A DNA stretch of 64,000 nt from Serpentinimonas raichei. GTDB lineage: Bacteria; Pseudomonadota; Gammaproteobacteria; Burkholderiales; Burkholderiaceae_C. The DNA is taken from positions 1,247,858-1,311,857 of the forward strand of contig NZ_AP014568.1 of NCBI RefSeq assembly GCF_000828895.1. Reading direction: 5' to 3'. This document shows positions 20,056-27,685 of this stretch, in pieces; position 1 is the stretch's first letter, and the number at the start of each line of letters is the position of its first letter. The notes below the pieces were generated by a model. That model had not been told where the DNA came from, searched no databases, and was given only the letters and a program-made list of their open reading frames with translations. Made by a program: the position numbers and the translations under genes.

Positions 20056-21737
20056 GCAACGCCCAACTGGCCCTGCAGCAGGCCCAGCCCAGCGCCGATT
20101 TCGAGGCCAAGCTGGCGCGCAGCCGCGCCCTGCTGCAACAAGCCGCCCGCGAATTCCAGCCGCTGGTGCAAGCCTCCAGCCTGGGGGCCGAAGACGTGGT
20201 GATCCGGCACCTGATCGAAACCCTGGATCTGCCGATCCCGATGTTGGTGCTCGACACCGGCACCCTGCACCCCGAAACGCTGGAACTGCTGGCACGCACC
20301 GAGGCTCGCGCGGCACAGCCAAGCGCGCAACCGGTGCAAATTTACCGCCCGCAAGCCGGTGCCGCCGAGGCCTTCGTGGAGCGCGAAGGCCCAGACGCCA
20401 TGCGCCGCAGCGTGGCGCTGCGCCAGGCCTGCTGCGCCATCCGCAAAGTCGAGCCGCTGCGCCGGGCGCTGCACGGCCAACGGGGCTGGATTACGGGTTT
20501 GCGGCGCGAACAATCCGCCACCCGCGCCGAGGTGCCGCTGATCGACCGCAGCGACCTCGACCCCGCGCGCGCCGATCGGCCCAGCGCCGGGCTGCTGCAA
20601 TTCAACCCGCTGGCCGACTGGAGCTGGGGCGATGTCTGGCACCACATCGCCCACCACAGCCTCGACTACAACCCGCTGCACGACCGCTTCTACCCCAGCA
20701 TCGGCTGCGCGCCCTGCACCCGCGCCGTCAGCGTGGGGGAAGATTTTCGTGCCGGGCGCTGGTGGTGGGAACAAGACAACGCCAAGGAATGCGGCCTGCA
20801 TGCGTCCAAGGAAGGCGAGCCGCATGCGGCTACGCCGCGGCTCGACAACAGCCAGCTCGACGCGCTGGAGGAAGAAACCATTTTCATCCTGCGCGAAGTC
20901 GCCGCCGCCTTCGAGCGCCCGGCGCTGCTGTTTTCCGGCGGCAAAGACTCGCTGGTGCTGCTGCGCTGCGCCGAAAAAGCCTTTGGCCAGGGCCGCCTGC
21001 CCTATCCGCTGCTGATGATCGACACCGGCCACAACTTCCCCGAGGTGCTGGCCTTTAGAGACCAGCGCGCGCACGAACTGGGGGCCGAGCTGATCGTGCG
21101 CCGGGTCGAGGACTCGATGGCGCGTGGCAGCGTGCGGCTGGCGCACCCCGGGCAGAGCCGCAACGCGCACCAGTCTGTCACGCTGCTGGAAGCGATCGAC
21201 GAATTTCGCTTCGACGCCCTGATCGGCGGGGCCCGGCGCGACGAAGAAAAAGCGCGCGCCAAAGAGCGCCTGTTCAGCCACCGCGACGCCTTCGGCCAGT
21301 GGCAGCCCAAAGCGCAGCGCCCCGAACTCTGGAACCTCTACAACACCCGGCTGCAACCGGGCGAGCATTTCCGTGTGTTCCCGATCAGCAACTGGACCGA
21401 GATCGACGTCTGGCAGTACATCGAGCGCGAGCGCATCGCCCTGCCCAGCCTGTACTACGCGCACCTGCGCCAGGTGGTGCAGCGCCGCGGCCTGCTGGTG
21501 CCCGTGACCGAACTCACCCCGCCGCTGCCGGGCGAGCAGGTGCTCGAGTGCAGCGTGCGCTTTCGCACCGTGGGCGACATCACCTGCACCTGCCCGGTTG
21601 CCAGCACGGCGGCCACCGCGGGGCAGATCGTCGCCGAGACCCTCAACGCCCAACTGAGCGAACGCGGCGCCACCCGCATGGACGACCAGACCAGCGAGGC
21701 CTCGATGGAAAAACGCAAACTCGAAGGATATTTCTAA
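20052..21737 (+). CDS. cysHD: Fused adenylyl-sulfate reductase (CysH) and sulfate adenylyltransferase small subunit (CysD)
   Basis: One uninterrupted 561-residue frame joins two enzymes of assimilatory sulfate reduction. Residues about 30-250 are CysH of the APS-reducing 4Fe-4S type: the paired cysteines C127-C128 (QACCAIRK) and C219/C222 (GCAPCTRA) bind the cluster, and ECGLH at 246-250 holds the catalytic cysteine. A 14-residue linker follows (ASKEGEPHAATPRL). Residues about 265-561 are CysD: EEETIFILREVAAAFERPAL, FSGGKDSLVLL (PP-loop, 294-304), DTGHNFPEV, GGARRDEEKARAKER, FPISNWTEIDVWQYI and SEASMEKRKLEGYF at the end. It overlaps the DUF934 stop by 4 bases and cysN by 1 base. In most relatives these are two adjacent genes. 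Confidence 0.93.
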   Translation: MSNAQLALQQAQPSADFEAKLARSRALLQQAAREFQPLVQASSLGAEDVVIRHLIETLDLPIPMLVLDTGTLHPETLELLARTEARAAQPSAQPVQIYRPQAGAAEAFVEREGPDAMRRSVALRQACCAIRKVEPLRRALHGQRGWITGLRREQSATRAEVPLIDRSDLDPARADRPSAGLLQFNPLADWSWGDVWHHIAHHSLDYNPLHDRFYPSIGCAPCTRAVSVGEDFRAGRWWWEQDNAKECGLHASKEGEPHAATPRLDNSQLDALEEETIFILREVAAAFERPALLFSGGKDSLVLLRCAEKAFGQGRLPYPLLMIDTGHNFPEVLAFRDQRAHELGAELIVRRVEDSMARGSVRLAHPGQSRNAHQSVTLLEAIDEFRFDALIGGARRDEEKARAKERLFSHRDAFGQWQPKAQRPELWNLYNTRLQPGEHFRVFPISNWTEIDVWQYIERERIALPSLYYAHLRQVVQRRGLLVPVTELTPPLPGEQVLECSVRFRTVGDITCTCPVASTAATAGQIVAETLNAQLSERGATRMDDQTSEASMEKRKLEGYF

Positions 21738-23062
21738 TGGACGCCCTGCGCTTCATCACCTGCGGCTCGGTCGACGACGGCAAGAGCACGCTCATCGGCC
21801 GCCTGCTGCTCGACAGCAAAGCGGTGCTGCAAGACCACCTGGCCGGCGTCACCTACAGCAACGCCGGCGCGGTCGAGCAAATCGACCTGGCGCGCCTGAC
21901 CGACGGCCTGATCGCCGAGCGCGAGCAAGGCATCACGATCGACGTCGCCTACCGCTACTTCAGCAGCGAGCGGCGCAAGTTCATCATCGGCGACGCGCCC
22001 GGGCACGAGCAGTACACGCGCAACATGGTCACGGCCGCCTCCAGCGCCGACGCCGCCGTGCTGCTGGTCGATACCACCAAGCTCGACTGGCAGCGCCCCG
22101 ACCTGACCTTGCTGGCGCAAACGCGCCGCCACGCCCTGCTCTGCCACCTGCTGCGCGTGCCCAGCTTGGTGTTTGCCGTCAACAAACTCGATGCGGTGGC
22201 CGACGCCGCGCTGGCTTTTGCGCACATCCGCGCCGCCTTGCAGCGCTTTGCCGAGCAGGCCGGGCTGGCGGTGCACGCCGTGCTGCCGATATCGGCGCTC
22301 AAGGGCTGGAACGTGGTCGATCGCGGCCACCTGCACGAGGGCTGGTGCGGCTACCACGGCCCCACCCTGCTCGAAGTGCTGGAGCAGTTGCCCAACACCG
22401 CCCCCCCACCCGAGGCCGCGCTGGCGTTCCCGGTGCAGTGGGTCGAAAAACCCGGTGCCGCCGATGTGGGGGCCGGCGAGCTGCCCGTGGCATCCTCCCC
22501 CAGCGGGCGGCGCGTCTTTTGGGGCCGGGTAGCGGCCGGGCGCATCCAGGCCGGCGACGAGGTGCAGATCTTCCCCAGCGGCCAGCGCGCCCGTGTGGCG
22601 CAGGTGCTCAACCGCTGCCGCCAGCCGCAGGCCGTGGCGGCGGGCCACAGCGCGGGCGTGCTGCTGGAGCGCGAGCTCGACGTGTCGCGCGGCGACTGGC
22701 TGCTGGCCAGCGCCCCCAGTACTGCCCCCAACGAAGCCACCGCCTACCCGGCGCGCCAGCACCTGAGCGCCACCCTCGCCTGGCTCGACGACGAGCCGCT
22801 GCAAGCCGGCCGCCTGTACTGGGCGCTGCACCAGCACCGCTGGGTCAAGGCCAAGGTGGTGCGGGTGCTGCACCGGCTCGACATCCACACGCTGGAGCAA
22901 GTGCAGGCCGAACGGCTGGAAGCCAACGCCATCGGCCGCGTCGAGCTGCAACTGCAGGCGCCGCTGCCCAGCGTGGCCTACGCGCGGTCGCGCGCGCTCG
23001 GAGCGCTGATCTTGGTGGACAGCGCCAGCCACCGCACCGCCGCCGCCGTGCTGCTGGATTGA
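21737..23062 (+). CDS. cysN: Sulfate adenylyltransferase large subunit CysN (GTPase)
   Basis: A 441-residue translational-type GTPase that couples GTP hydrolysis to APS formation by CysD. G-motifs are GSVDDGKST (G1, residues 10-18), ITIDVAYRYF (G2), GDAPGHEQYTRNM (DxxG region) and NKLD (G4). No C-terminal APS kinase (CysC) is attached, consistent with the APS-reducing pathway indicated by the upstream CysH part. The start is the ATG at 21737, which overlaps the cysHD stop (TAATG); the frame upstream is antiparallel noise. Confidence 0.93.
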   Translation: MDALRFITCGSVDDGKSTLIGRLLLDSKAVLQDHLAGVTYSNAGAVEQIDLARLTDGLIAEREQGITIDVAYRYFSSERRKFIIGDAPGHEQYTRNMVTAASSADAAVLLVDTTKLDWQRPDLTLLAQTRRHALLCHLLRVPSLVFAVNKLDAVADAALAFAHIRAALQRFAEQAGLAVHAVLPISALKGWNVVDRGHLHEGWCGYHGPTLLEVLEQLPNTAPPPEAALAFPVQWVEKPGAADVGAGELPVASSPSGRRVFWGRVAAGRIQAGDEVQIFPSGQRARVAQVLNRCRQPQAVAAGHSAGVLLERELDVSRGDWLLASAPSTAPNEATAYPARQHLSATLAWLDDEPLQAGRLYWALHQHRWVKAKVVRVLHRLDIHTLEQVQAERLEANAIGRVELQLQAPLPSVAYARSRALGALILVDSASHRTAAAVLLD

Positions 23063-23179
23063 AGCCCCGGCGGGCTTTGACCTCTGGCAAAGCAGGGCAT
23101 GAGCCCGGCCGCGCGCCAAAGCCCTAAAATCGCCTCTTCGCCCTCCCCCTTTTTGCCCGCGCCCCCGAGTCACCGAGTC

Positions 23180-23509
23180 ATGACCCACGTTGTTACCGAA
23201 GCCTGCATCGCCTGCAAATACACCGACTGCGTCGATGTCTGCCCCGTGGATTGTTTCCGCGAAGGCCCCAACTTCCTCACCATCGACCCCGACGAGTGCA
23301 TCGACTGCGCCGTCTGCATCCCCGAATGCCCGGTGAGCGCCATCTACGCCGAAGAAGACCTGCCCAGCGACCAGCAGCACATGATCGCACTCAACGCCGA
23401 ACTGGCGCGGCTGCCGGGCTGGAAAAGCATCACCAAACGCAAAGGCCCGCTGCCCGACGCCGACGCGCACAAAGACCAGCCCGGCAAGCTGCCGCTGCTC
23501 AAACGCTGA
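23180..23509 (+). CDS. fdxA: 7Fe ferredoxin FdxA
   Basis: A 109-residue 3Fe-4S/4Fe-4S ferredoxin. By comparison with Azotobacter ferredoxin I, C9, C17 and C50 should bind the 3Fe-4S cluster and C21, C40, C43 and C46 the 4Fe-4S cluster. The C-terminal extension ([19 protein letters not shown]) is typical of proteobacterial FdxA. The start is the ATG at 23180. It is followed 41 bases later by a ferredoxin-NADP reductase gene, so the two probably work together. Confidence 0.95.
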   Translation: MTHVVTEACIACKYTDCVDVCPVDCFREGPNFLTIDPDECIDCAVCIPECPVSAIYAEEDLPSDQQHMIALNAELARLPGWKSITKRKGPLPDADAHKDQPGKLPLLKR

Positions 23510-23550
23510 GGGCGCTGCGGGCACCGCCCGGGTGCCTGGGCTGCACCACC

Positions 23551-24672
23551 TTGAACCCCGCCGCCGCAACGCCGCCCATCGAGACCGAGGCCCTGATCAT
23601 CGGCGCCGGGCCGGCGGCCCTGTTTCTGGCCTTCCAGCTCGGGCTGCAAGAGATCGCCTGCCAGCTGGTCGATGTGCTGCCCGCCCCCGGCGGCCAGTGC
23701 CACGCGCTCTATCCCGACAAACCCATTTACGACCTGCCCGGCCTGCCCGTGTGCAGCGGGCGCGAGCTCACCGAACGCCTGCTGCAGCAGTTGCGCCCCT
23801 TCAACCCGCCGCTGCACCTGGGCCAGCTCGTGAGCGGCTTGCAACGCCGGCCCGACGGGCGCTGGCACCTGCGCAGCATTGACAGTGGCGATAGCGGGCA
23901 GGAGTGGATCGCGCCGCTGGTGTTCATCGCCGCCGGCGTGGGGGCGTTTTTGCCACGCAAGGAATCCGTGGCGGGCCTGGAGCGCTTCGAGCGTGGCCCG
24001 GCCCCGCAGGTCTGCTACCACGGCCTGCCCGCTGCCTACACCGCCGAGGCCATGGCCAAGCGGCACATCATCGTGCATGGAGGCGATGCGGCGGCCGTGG
24101 AGCTGGCACTGGAGCTGGCGCCGCCCCTGGGCGCAGACGCACCCGGCCGCATCACCCTGCTGCACCGCAGCCCTCGTTTCCAGATCGAACCCGCGCTGCA
24201 AGCCGCGCTGGAGCAGGCGCTGGCTATGGGCAGGCTGCAACTGGTGCTGGGCCAGCCGGTGGGCTTTGACACGGTTGCGAATGACCCGGCGGCCCTGCAA
24301 GCCCTGCAACTGGCCACCCCCGGCGACGGCCACGCCACCCTGCCTTGCGACTGGCTGCTGCCGCGCCTGGGCCTGAGCCCCAAACTCGGCCCGCTGGCCG
24401 ACTGGGGGCTGGCGCTGGAGCGCAAACACCTGCCGGTGGACAGCGCCACCATGGCCACCGCCGAACCGGGTCTGTTTGCCGTGGGCGACATCAACCACTA
24501 CCCCGGCAAGCGCAAACTGATCGTCTGCGCCTTCCACGAAGCCACCTTGGCCGCCTTCGCCGCCGCCGCGCTGCTGCGCCCCGGCCAGCGCCAGTTGCTG
24601 CAATACACCACCACCAGCCCGCGCTTGCAGCAGTTGCTGGGGGTGGCGGGGGCATCGGCTGCGGCTGGCTAG
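23551..24672 (+). CDS. Ferredoxin-NADP reductase, thioredoxin-reductase-like type
   Basis: A 373-residue FAD/NAD(P) oxidoreductase lacking the CxxC of true thioredoxin reductase. FAD motif: ALIIGAGPAALFLAFQLGLQ near residue 11; then APGGQCHALYPDKPIYDLPG, typical of the TrxR-like FNR of Chlorobium and Bacillus; an NADP-binding half with IIVHGGDAAAVELALELA in place of GGGDSA; and the C-terminal GLFAVGDINHYPGKRKLIVC and FHEA. No ATG fits; the best start is the TTG at 23551 (LNPAAATPPIETEAL), giving near-family length. It follows fdxA and may supply electrons through it, possibly to sulfite reductase (inference). Confidence 0.85.
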   Translation: MNPAAATPPIETEALIIGAGPAALFLAFQLGLQEIACQLVDVLPAPGGQCHALYPDKPIYDLPGLPVCSGRELTERLLQQLRPFNPPLHLGQLVSGLQRRPDGRWHLRSIDSGDSGQEWIAPLVFIAAGVGAFLPRKESVAGLERFERGPAPQVCYHGLPAAYTAEAMAKRHIIVHGGDAAAVELALELAPPLGADAPGRITLLHRSPRFQIEPALQAALEQALAMGRLQLVLGQPVGFDTVANDPAALQALQLATPGDGHATLPCDWLLPRLGLSPKLGPLADWGLALERKHLPVDSATMATAEPGLFAVGDINHYPGKRKLIVCAFHEATLAAFAAAALLRPGQRQLLQYTTTSPRLQQLLGVAGASAAAG

Positions 24673-24707
24673 TCCTTGCAGCCTGCCCAAGGTGAGGCAC
24701 CTTGCTC

Positions 24708-24744
24708 AGTGCGTCAAGCCGAACGGGTGTTCAAACGACGCACT
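24708..24744. repeat. Nested palindrome between convergent genes
   Basis: Outer arms AGTGCGTC (24708-24715) and GACGCACT (24737-24744) are perfectly complementary. Inner arms GAAC (24721-24724) and GTTC (24729-24732) close a GGGT loop. It lies in the 94-bp gap between the ferredoxin reductase and LD-carboxypeptidase stops. It may act as a bidirectional terminator or a REP-like element; there is no clear T tract. Confidence 0.5.
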
Positions 24745-24766
24745 CAGACCCCTTTGGGTATTTCGT

Positions 24767-25702
24767 TCAGCCCCAAAACAGCAGGCAGTCGCGCCCCTGC
24801 ACCAGCAACTGCACCGGGCGGCCCAGCGGCAGCAGCACCTTGGTTGGCACGTGGCCAAAAGGCAAGCCGGTGAGCACCGGCACGCTCACTTGGCTGCGCA
24901 GCCATTGCAGCACGGAGTCCAGCTTGTAGCCCCGGTCGTGCGGCGTTAATTGGAAGCGGTTGAAAGCGCCCAGCACGATGGCGCGTTGGCGCTGCAACAG
25001 CCCGGCGTGCAACAACTGGCTGAGCATGCGCTCGATGCGGTAGGGGTGCTCGCCCACGTCCTCAAGGAACAAGATGCCGCCATCGATGGCGGGCAGGTAG
25101 GGGGTGCCCACCAGGCTGCTGAGCACGGACAGGTTGCCCCCCCACAGCGCAGCGGCCTCGACCGACCAGCCCTCGGCTTGGGCGGCTTGGGCCAACTCGG
25201 GGTGGGCGCGCAAATCGGCCGCAGGCAAGCGCCAGCCAGCCCCCTCGCCCACCCCGGCGCACAAATCCTCGAAGCAGGCTTGCATGATTTCGTCTGGCGG
25301 ATCGGGCGCGGCCCAGTCTTCCAGCAGGGCCGGTCCGGCCCAGGTGCTGCCGCCGGTTTGCGCCAGCACCGCCAGTTGCAAGGCCGTGAAGTCGCTCAAA
25401 CCCACCCAGGCGCTGCCGCGCTCGATCGAGCTTTGGATGGCGGCGTAGGGTAAGTTGGCCAACAGCCGCGTCAGACCATAGCCGCCGCGGGTGGTGAGCA
25501 ACACCTCGGCCCGGCTGGCGGCGGCGCGGCCGATGGCGGCCAGACGGGTGGCGTCGTCGCCGGCAAAGCGCTGCGCGCTGGCCAGCGCGCCGGGGTCGAT
25601 TTCCACCTCATGGCCCAAGGCCTGCAGGCGTTTGACGGCGCGTTTGAAGCCGGGCCGGTCGCGCACGGCCCCGCTGGGGGAATACACATAGAGGTGGCTC
25701 AT
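24767..25702 (-). CDS. ldcA: LD-carboxypeptidase (peptidase S66, LdcA-like)
   Basis: A 311-residue cytosolic serine peptidase that removes the terminal D-alanine from murein tetrapeptides during peptidoglycan recycling. The nucleophile serine is expected in WVGLSDFTAL near residue 103. The Glu and His of the S66 triad are expected in LFLEDVGEHPYRIERML and GLPFGHVPTK. TTRGGYGLTRLL and LWGGNLSVLSSLVGTPYLP are also family motifs. It is monocistronic. It ends the core region; the remnant CRISPR units begin 68 bp upstream of its start. Confidence 0.92.
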   Translation of the reverse strand: MSHLYVYSPSGAVRDRPGFKRAVKRLQALGHEVEIDPGALASAQRFAGDDATRLAAIGRAAASRAEVLLTTRGGYGLTRLLANLPYAAIQSSIERGSAWVGLSDFTALQLAVLAQTGGSTWAGPALLEDWAAPDPPDEIMQACFEDLCAGVGEGAGWRLPAADLRAHPELAQAAQAEGWSVEAAALWGGNLSVLSSLVGTPYLPAIDGGILFLEDVGEHPYRIERMLSQLLHAGLLQRQRAIVLGAFNRFQLTPHDRGYKLDSVLQWLRSQVSVPVLTGLPFGHVPTKVLLPLGRPVQLLVQGRDCLLFWG

Positions 25703-25770
25703 GGGGGTTGATTATGCGTTGGGCCGTGCCAGCTAGCAGCCTGTCGGACTTGGGGCCACATCCGCAGCAC

Positions 25771-25859
25771 GGTTCATCCCCGCGCGAGCGGGGAACGGGC
25801 CATCAACCAAATTCAGCCCCTGCATTTGATGACTTTATCCCCGCGCGAGCGGGGAACGG
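25771..25859 (-). CRISPR. Remnant type I-E array: two repeats and one spacer
   Basis: Two 28-bp repeats (25771-25798 and 25832-25859) lie exactly 61 bp apart around a 33-bp spacer, the same period as the main array 1.8 kb away. They keep the palindromic core CCCCGCGCGAGCGGGG but end AACGG instead of AACAC on the plus strand. The second also starts ACTTTA instead of GGTTCA. Degeneracy suggests the old trailer end of the array. The next unit is missing: the sequence runs straight into a phage gpI gene at about 25860. Confidence 0.85.
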
Positions 25860-26097
25860 GCACCGGCCCGGCCTTGTCGGCCGCATCCAGCGTCTGGTGC
25901 TCAAAGTCCACTGGCAAGTCGATGGCCCCGGCGGCAAAGGCGGCCAGCACGGCGTCGGCATCGAGCTCGTAGGGGCCGCGGCCGTCGCGGCCGCTGAAGC
26001 GCCCCGCCGGGATGATCTCGACCCACTCGGGCAGGCTCGCGTCGGCCTGCGCTTGAGCGGGTAGCAGGGTGATGATGTGGGTGGCTCGGTGCAGCAT
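25860..26097 (-). pseudogene. 5' fragment of a Mu-like prophage gpI (protease/scaffold) gene
   Basis: About 79 codons starting MLHRATHIITLLPAQAQADA and reading PEWVEIIPAGRFSGRDGRGP, LDADAVLAAFAAGAIDLPVD and FEHQTLDAADKAGPVP. This is the conserved N-terminus of Mu-like prophage I protein, whose full length is above 300 residues. Identity to the family ends at GPVP, exactly where a CRISPR repeat starts; the open frame then continues through repeat and spacer to a chance stop near 25813. The gene is therefore truncated by the junction. Confidence 0.75.
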
Positions 26098-26300
26098 GGG
26101 CCACAGTTTGGCGGCCCTTGCCGATGCCGTGGAGCTTGAAGCGCTTCAGATCAGCCCTGCCGATGCCCCTGCGGCGCGTTTTGACCCGTTGAATGGGGTT
26201 GAATAAAGACCCCCCTAGGGGCTAGGTAGCCACCAGACCCGAAAAGCGCTCCTGGGCCGTTTTAAGGGCTCGGCACTTTGGGCGCTGCCCGGCGGGCCGT
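26098..26300. other. Phage spacer sequence between gpG and the gpI fragment
   Basis: 203 bp without a convincing gene. The palindrome CCCCTAGGGG sits near 26212-26221, followed on the minus strand by GTCTTTATTC, a weak terminator-like arrangement after gpG. Confidence 0.35.
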
Positions 26301-26765
26301 TTAGGCCGGGCCGAGGTGTTCGGCCAGCGCGTCGAGCAGGGCCGAGCGATCCGCCGCCGACACACCCAAGAATGGCCGCGCCGGAATGTCGCCCCAAGGT
26401 ATTTTATGCCCGCGCCGGGTGCGCCCAAAGGCCCCGGCCTTGGCCCCGAACTGCTGCGTGGCGGCGTAGATGCGGCTGCTGCCTACCTCCACCTGCTCGC
26501 GGCCCGCGCGGTAGTCGATGCCGCGCGACAGCTCGCGCGTCTCGCCAATGAGCGGCTTGCTGCCGCGCTTGCGCGCCAGGGTGCTGGGGCGGTTGGGGGC
26601 CCAGCGGCTGCCGTCCGGGGCCACGCCACGGCCAAAGCGGTCGATGGTGGACTGGCTCAGCAGCTCGCCCGCCTCGCGCATGAAGGGCCCCAGGTCGCCC
26701 ACCCGCTGCTGCAGCCGCCGCAGGGAGGCGCGCAGTTCGCGGTCATTGAGTTCGATGCGGATCAT
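26301..26765 (-). CDS. Phage virion morphogenesis protein (Mu gpG-like)
   Basis: A full-length 154-residue tail-completion protein of the phage virion morphogenesis family. MIRIELNDRELRASLRRLQQ, GRGVAPDGSRWAPNRPSTLA, GSKPLIGETRELSRG, YAATQQFGAKAGAFGRTRRG and KIPWGDIPARPFLG are diagnostic. It overlaps the upstream methyltransferase by 4 bases (ATGA) and precedes the gpI fragment, the order seen in Mu-like head genes. It is intact, but the surrounding phage is not, so it is probably a passenger. Confidence 0.85.
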   Translation of the reverse strand: MIRIELNDRELRASLRRLQQRVGDLGPFMREAGELLSQSTIDRFGRGVAPDGSRWAPNRPSTLARKRGSKPLIGETRELSRGIDYRAGREQVEVGSSRIYAATQQFGAKAGAFGRTRRGHKIPWGDIPARPFLGVSAADRSALLDALAEHLGPA

Positions 26766-27490
26766 GGTAGGATTGCTCGCTTAGAGGCCGGTTGCATCCG
26801 ATCGTCGTGCTCATACCACGAAGCGTCACGGGCGTAGGGTTGGGGGACGGCCTCTGATCCACATAGACTGCAGCGCAAGCATCTGCCGCCCCGACCGGAA
26901 AGCAGGGCGGCCACGCCCGTGGAGCCAGCGCCCATGTACGGGTCCAGCACCACCTTGTCTAGCCCGATGCGGGCGTGCTCGATGCACCAAGCCATGAGAT
27001 TCACCGGCTTTTGCGAGACGTGCGCCCGAGCTTTGCTCTTGGCGTCAAAGCCGTCGCAAGACCGCGTTGCGCCCGTCCAAAAATGGCGATAGATGCTGCG
27101 CGCGTTGCGCCGGTTCGTCCAAGCAAACTCGGCATCAGAGGACGCGGCCGCCGCGCCTTGCCCGCAGGACTTGTCCCAACAGATGAATCGGCCGCCATCG
27201 GGTAGCCGGGTCTTGTAGTGGTCGGCACCAAAGAGCACGATGGCCGAGCCGTTCGCATGCTCGACCCAGGGCGCCGGGTCGAAGGGTTGATCGTCGCCGA
27301 TGATCTTGCCGGTGTAAATAGGCGCGGATATCCCGCCCGCCCCCCCCGCGCCACGCTGATACCCGATCCCATACGGCGGGTCGCTCACAATCGCGTCGCA
27401 TTTCAGCAGACCAGCCTTCAGCAGCTCTAGGCTGTCGCCGCGATAGAGCACGGCGCGGCCGTCGGCCAGTTCGGTTTTTTCAAAGTCCAT
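26762..27490 (-). CDS. Phage DNA methyltransferase with atypical C-terminus
   Basis: A 242-residue AdoMet-dependent methyltransferase. Catalytic motif SDPPYGIGY at about 36-44 precedes LDPYMGAGSTGVAALLSGRG near 187-206 (motif I), with SQKPVNLMAWCIEHAR (motif X) between. Normally the chain then runs on with a strand carrying the acidic AdoMet ligand; here it continues as GRCLRCSLCGSEAVPQPYAR, a short cysteine-rich tail. The C-terminus may have been replaced or frameshifted, so activity is doubtful. It sits upstream of gpG. Phages use such enzymes to evade restriction, which is notable in a host with a type III system. Confidence 0.7.
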   Translation of the reverse strand: MDFEKTELADGRAVLYRGDSLELLKAGLLKCDAIVSDPPYGIGYQRGAGGAGGISAPIYTGKIIGDDQPFDPAPWVEHANGSAIVLFGADHYKTRLPDGGRFICWDKSCGQGAAAASSDAEFAWTNRRNARSIYRHFWTGATRSCDGFDAKSKARAHVSQKPVNLMAWCIEHARIGLDKVVLDPYMGAGSTGVAALLSGRGGRCLRCSLCGSEAVPQPYARDASWYEHDDRMQPASKRAILP

Positions 27491-27531
27491 TGCTTGCTCG
27501 TCCTCGTTGGTCTATACTGAAAAAGCTTTGC

Positions 27532-27608
27532 TGCGGTGTAGCGTGATGGGTAAACGACGAAGGCGCTCCGGCGCTTTGAATGATGCCGGTTCGAGTCCGG
27601 CCCCGCAT
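27532..27608 (+). tRNA. tRNA-like element, probably degenerate
   Basis: The T arm is textbook: GCCGG, loop TTCGAGT, CCGGC (27585-27601). A D-arm-like part (TAGCGTGATGGGTAAACGA) with a GG in the loop precedes it, and acceptor strands TGCGG/CCGCA are partly complementary. However, the acceptor has mismatches, and the best anticodon arm (27560-27577) has an 8-base loop and a G-T pair. I cannot assign an anticodon. It is opposite to the phage genes and lies between a gene remnant and the methyltransferase. Confidence 0.35.
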
Positions 27609-27685
27609 CAGAGCACCCCATCGATCAGGGTGTAGCCCTTGCCAATCTGGCCGCGAATCCCGGACACACCCACCTCGCCGCCGGT
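27608..27685 (-). pseudogene. 3' end of a phage-like gene cut by the first array repeat
   Basis: About 25 codons ending GIRGQIGKGYTLIDGVL then TGA, immediately next to the degenerate first repeat of the main array. Its 5' part is absent. I do not recognise the protein; position before the methyltransferase and gpG suggests a phage structural gene. It mirrors the gpI truncation at the other end of the phage segment. Confidence 0.4.

Noticed and set aside
19983..21653. 556-codon minus-strand open frame opposite cysHD
   Set aside because: Antisense shadow; the fusion on the plus strand has all catalytic motifs.
25813..26097. gpI fragment as an intact 94-residue gene
   Set aside because: The last residues are translated CRISPR repeat and spacer, so it is a truncated gene.
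27532..27608. A functional tRNA gene
   Set aside because: Acceptor mismatches and an 8-base anticodon loop; kept only as a tRNA-like element.
25860..27682. A complete Mu prophage
   Set aside because: Only gpG and the methyltransferase are whole; no transposase, portal, tail or phage ends are present.
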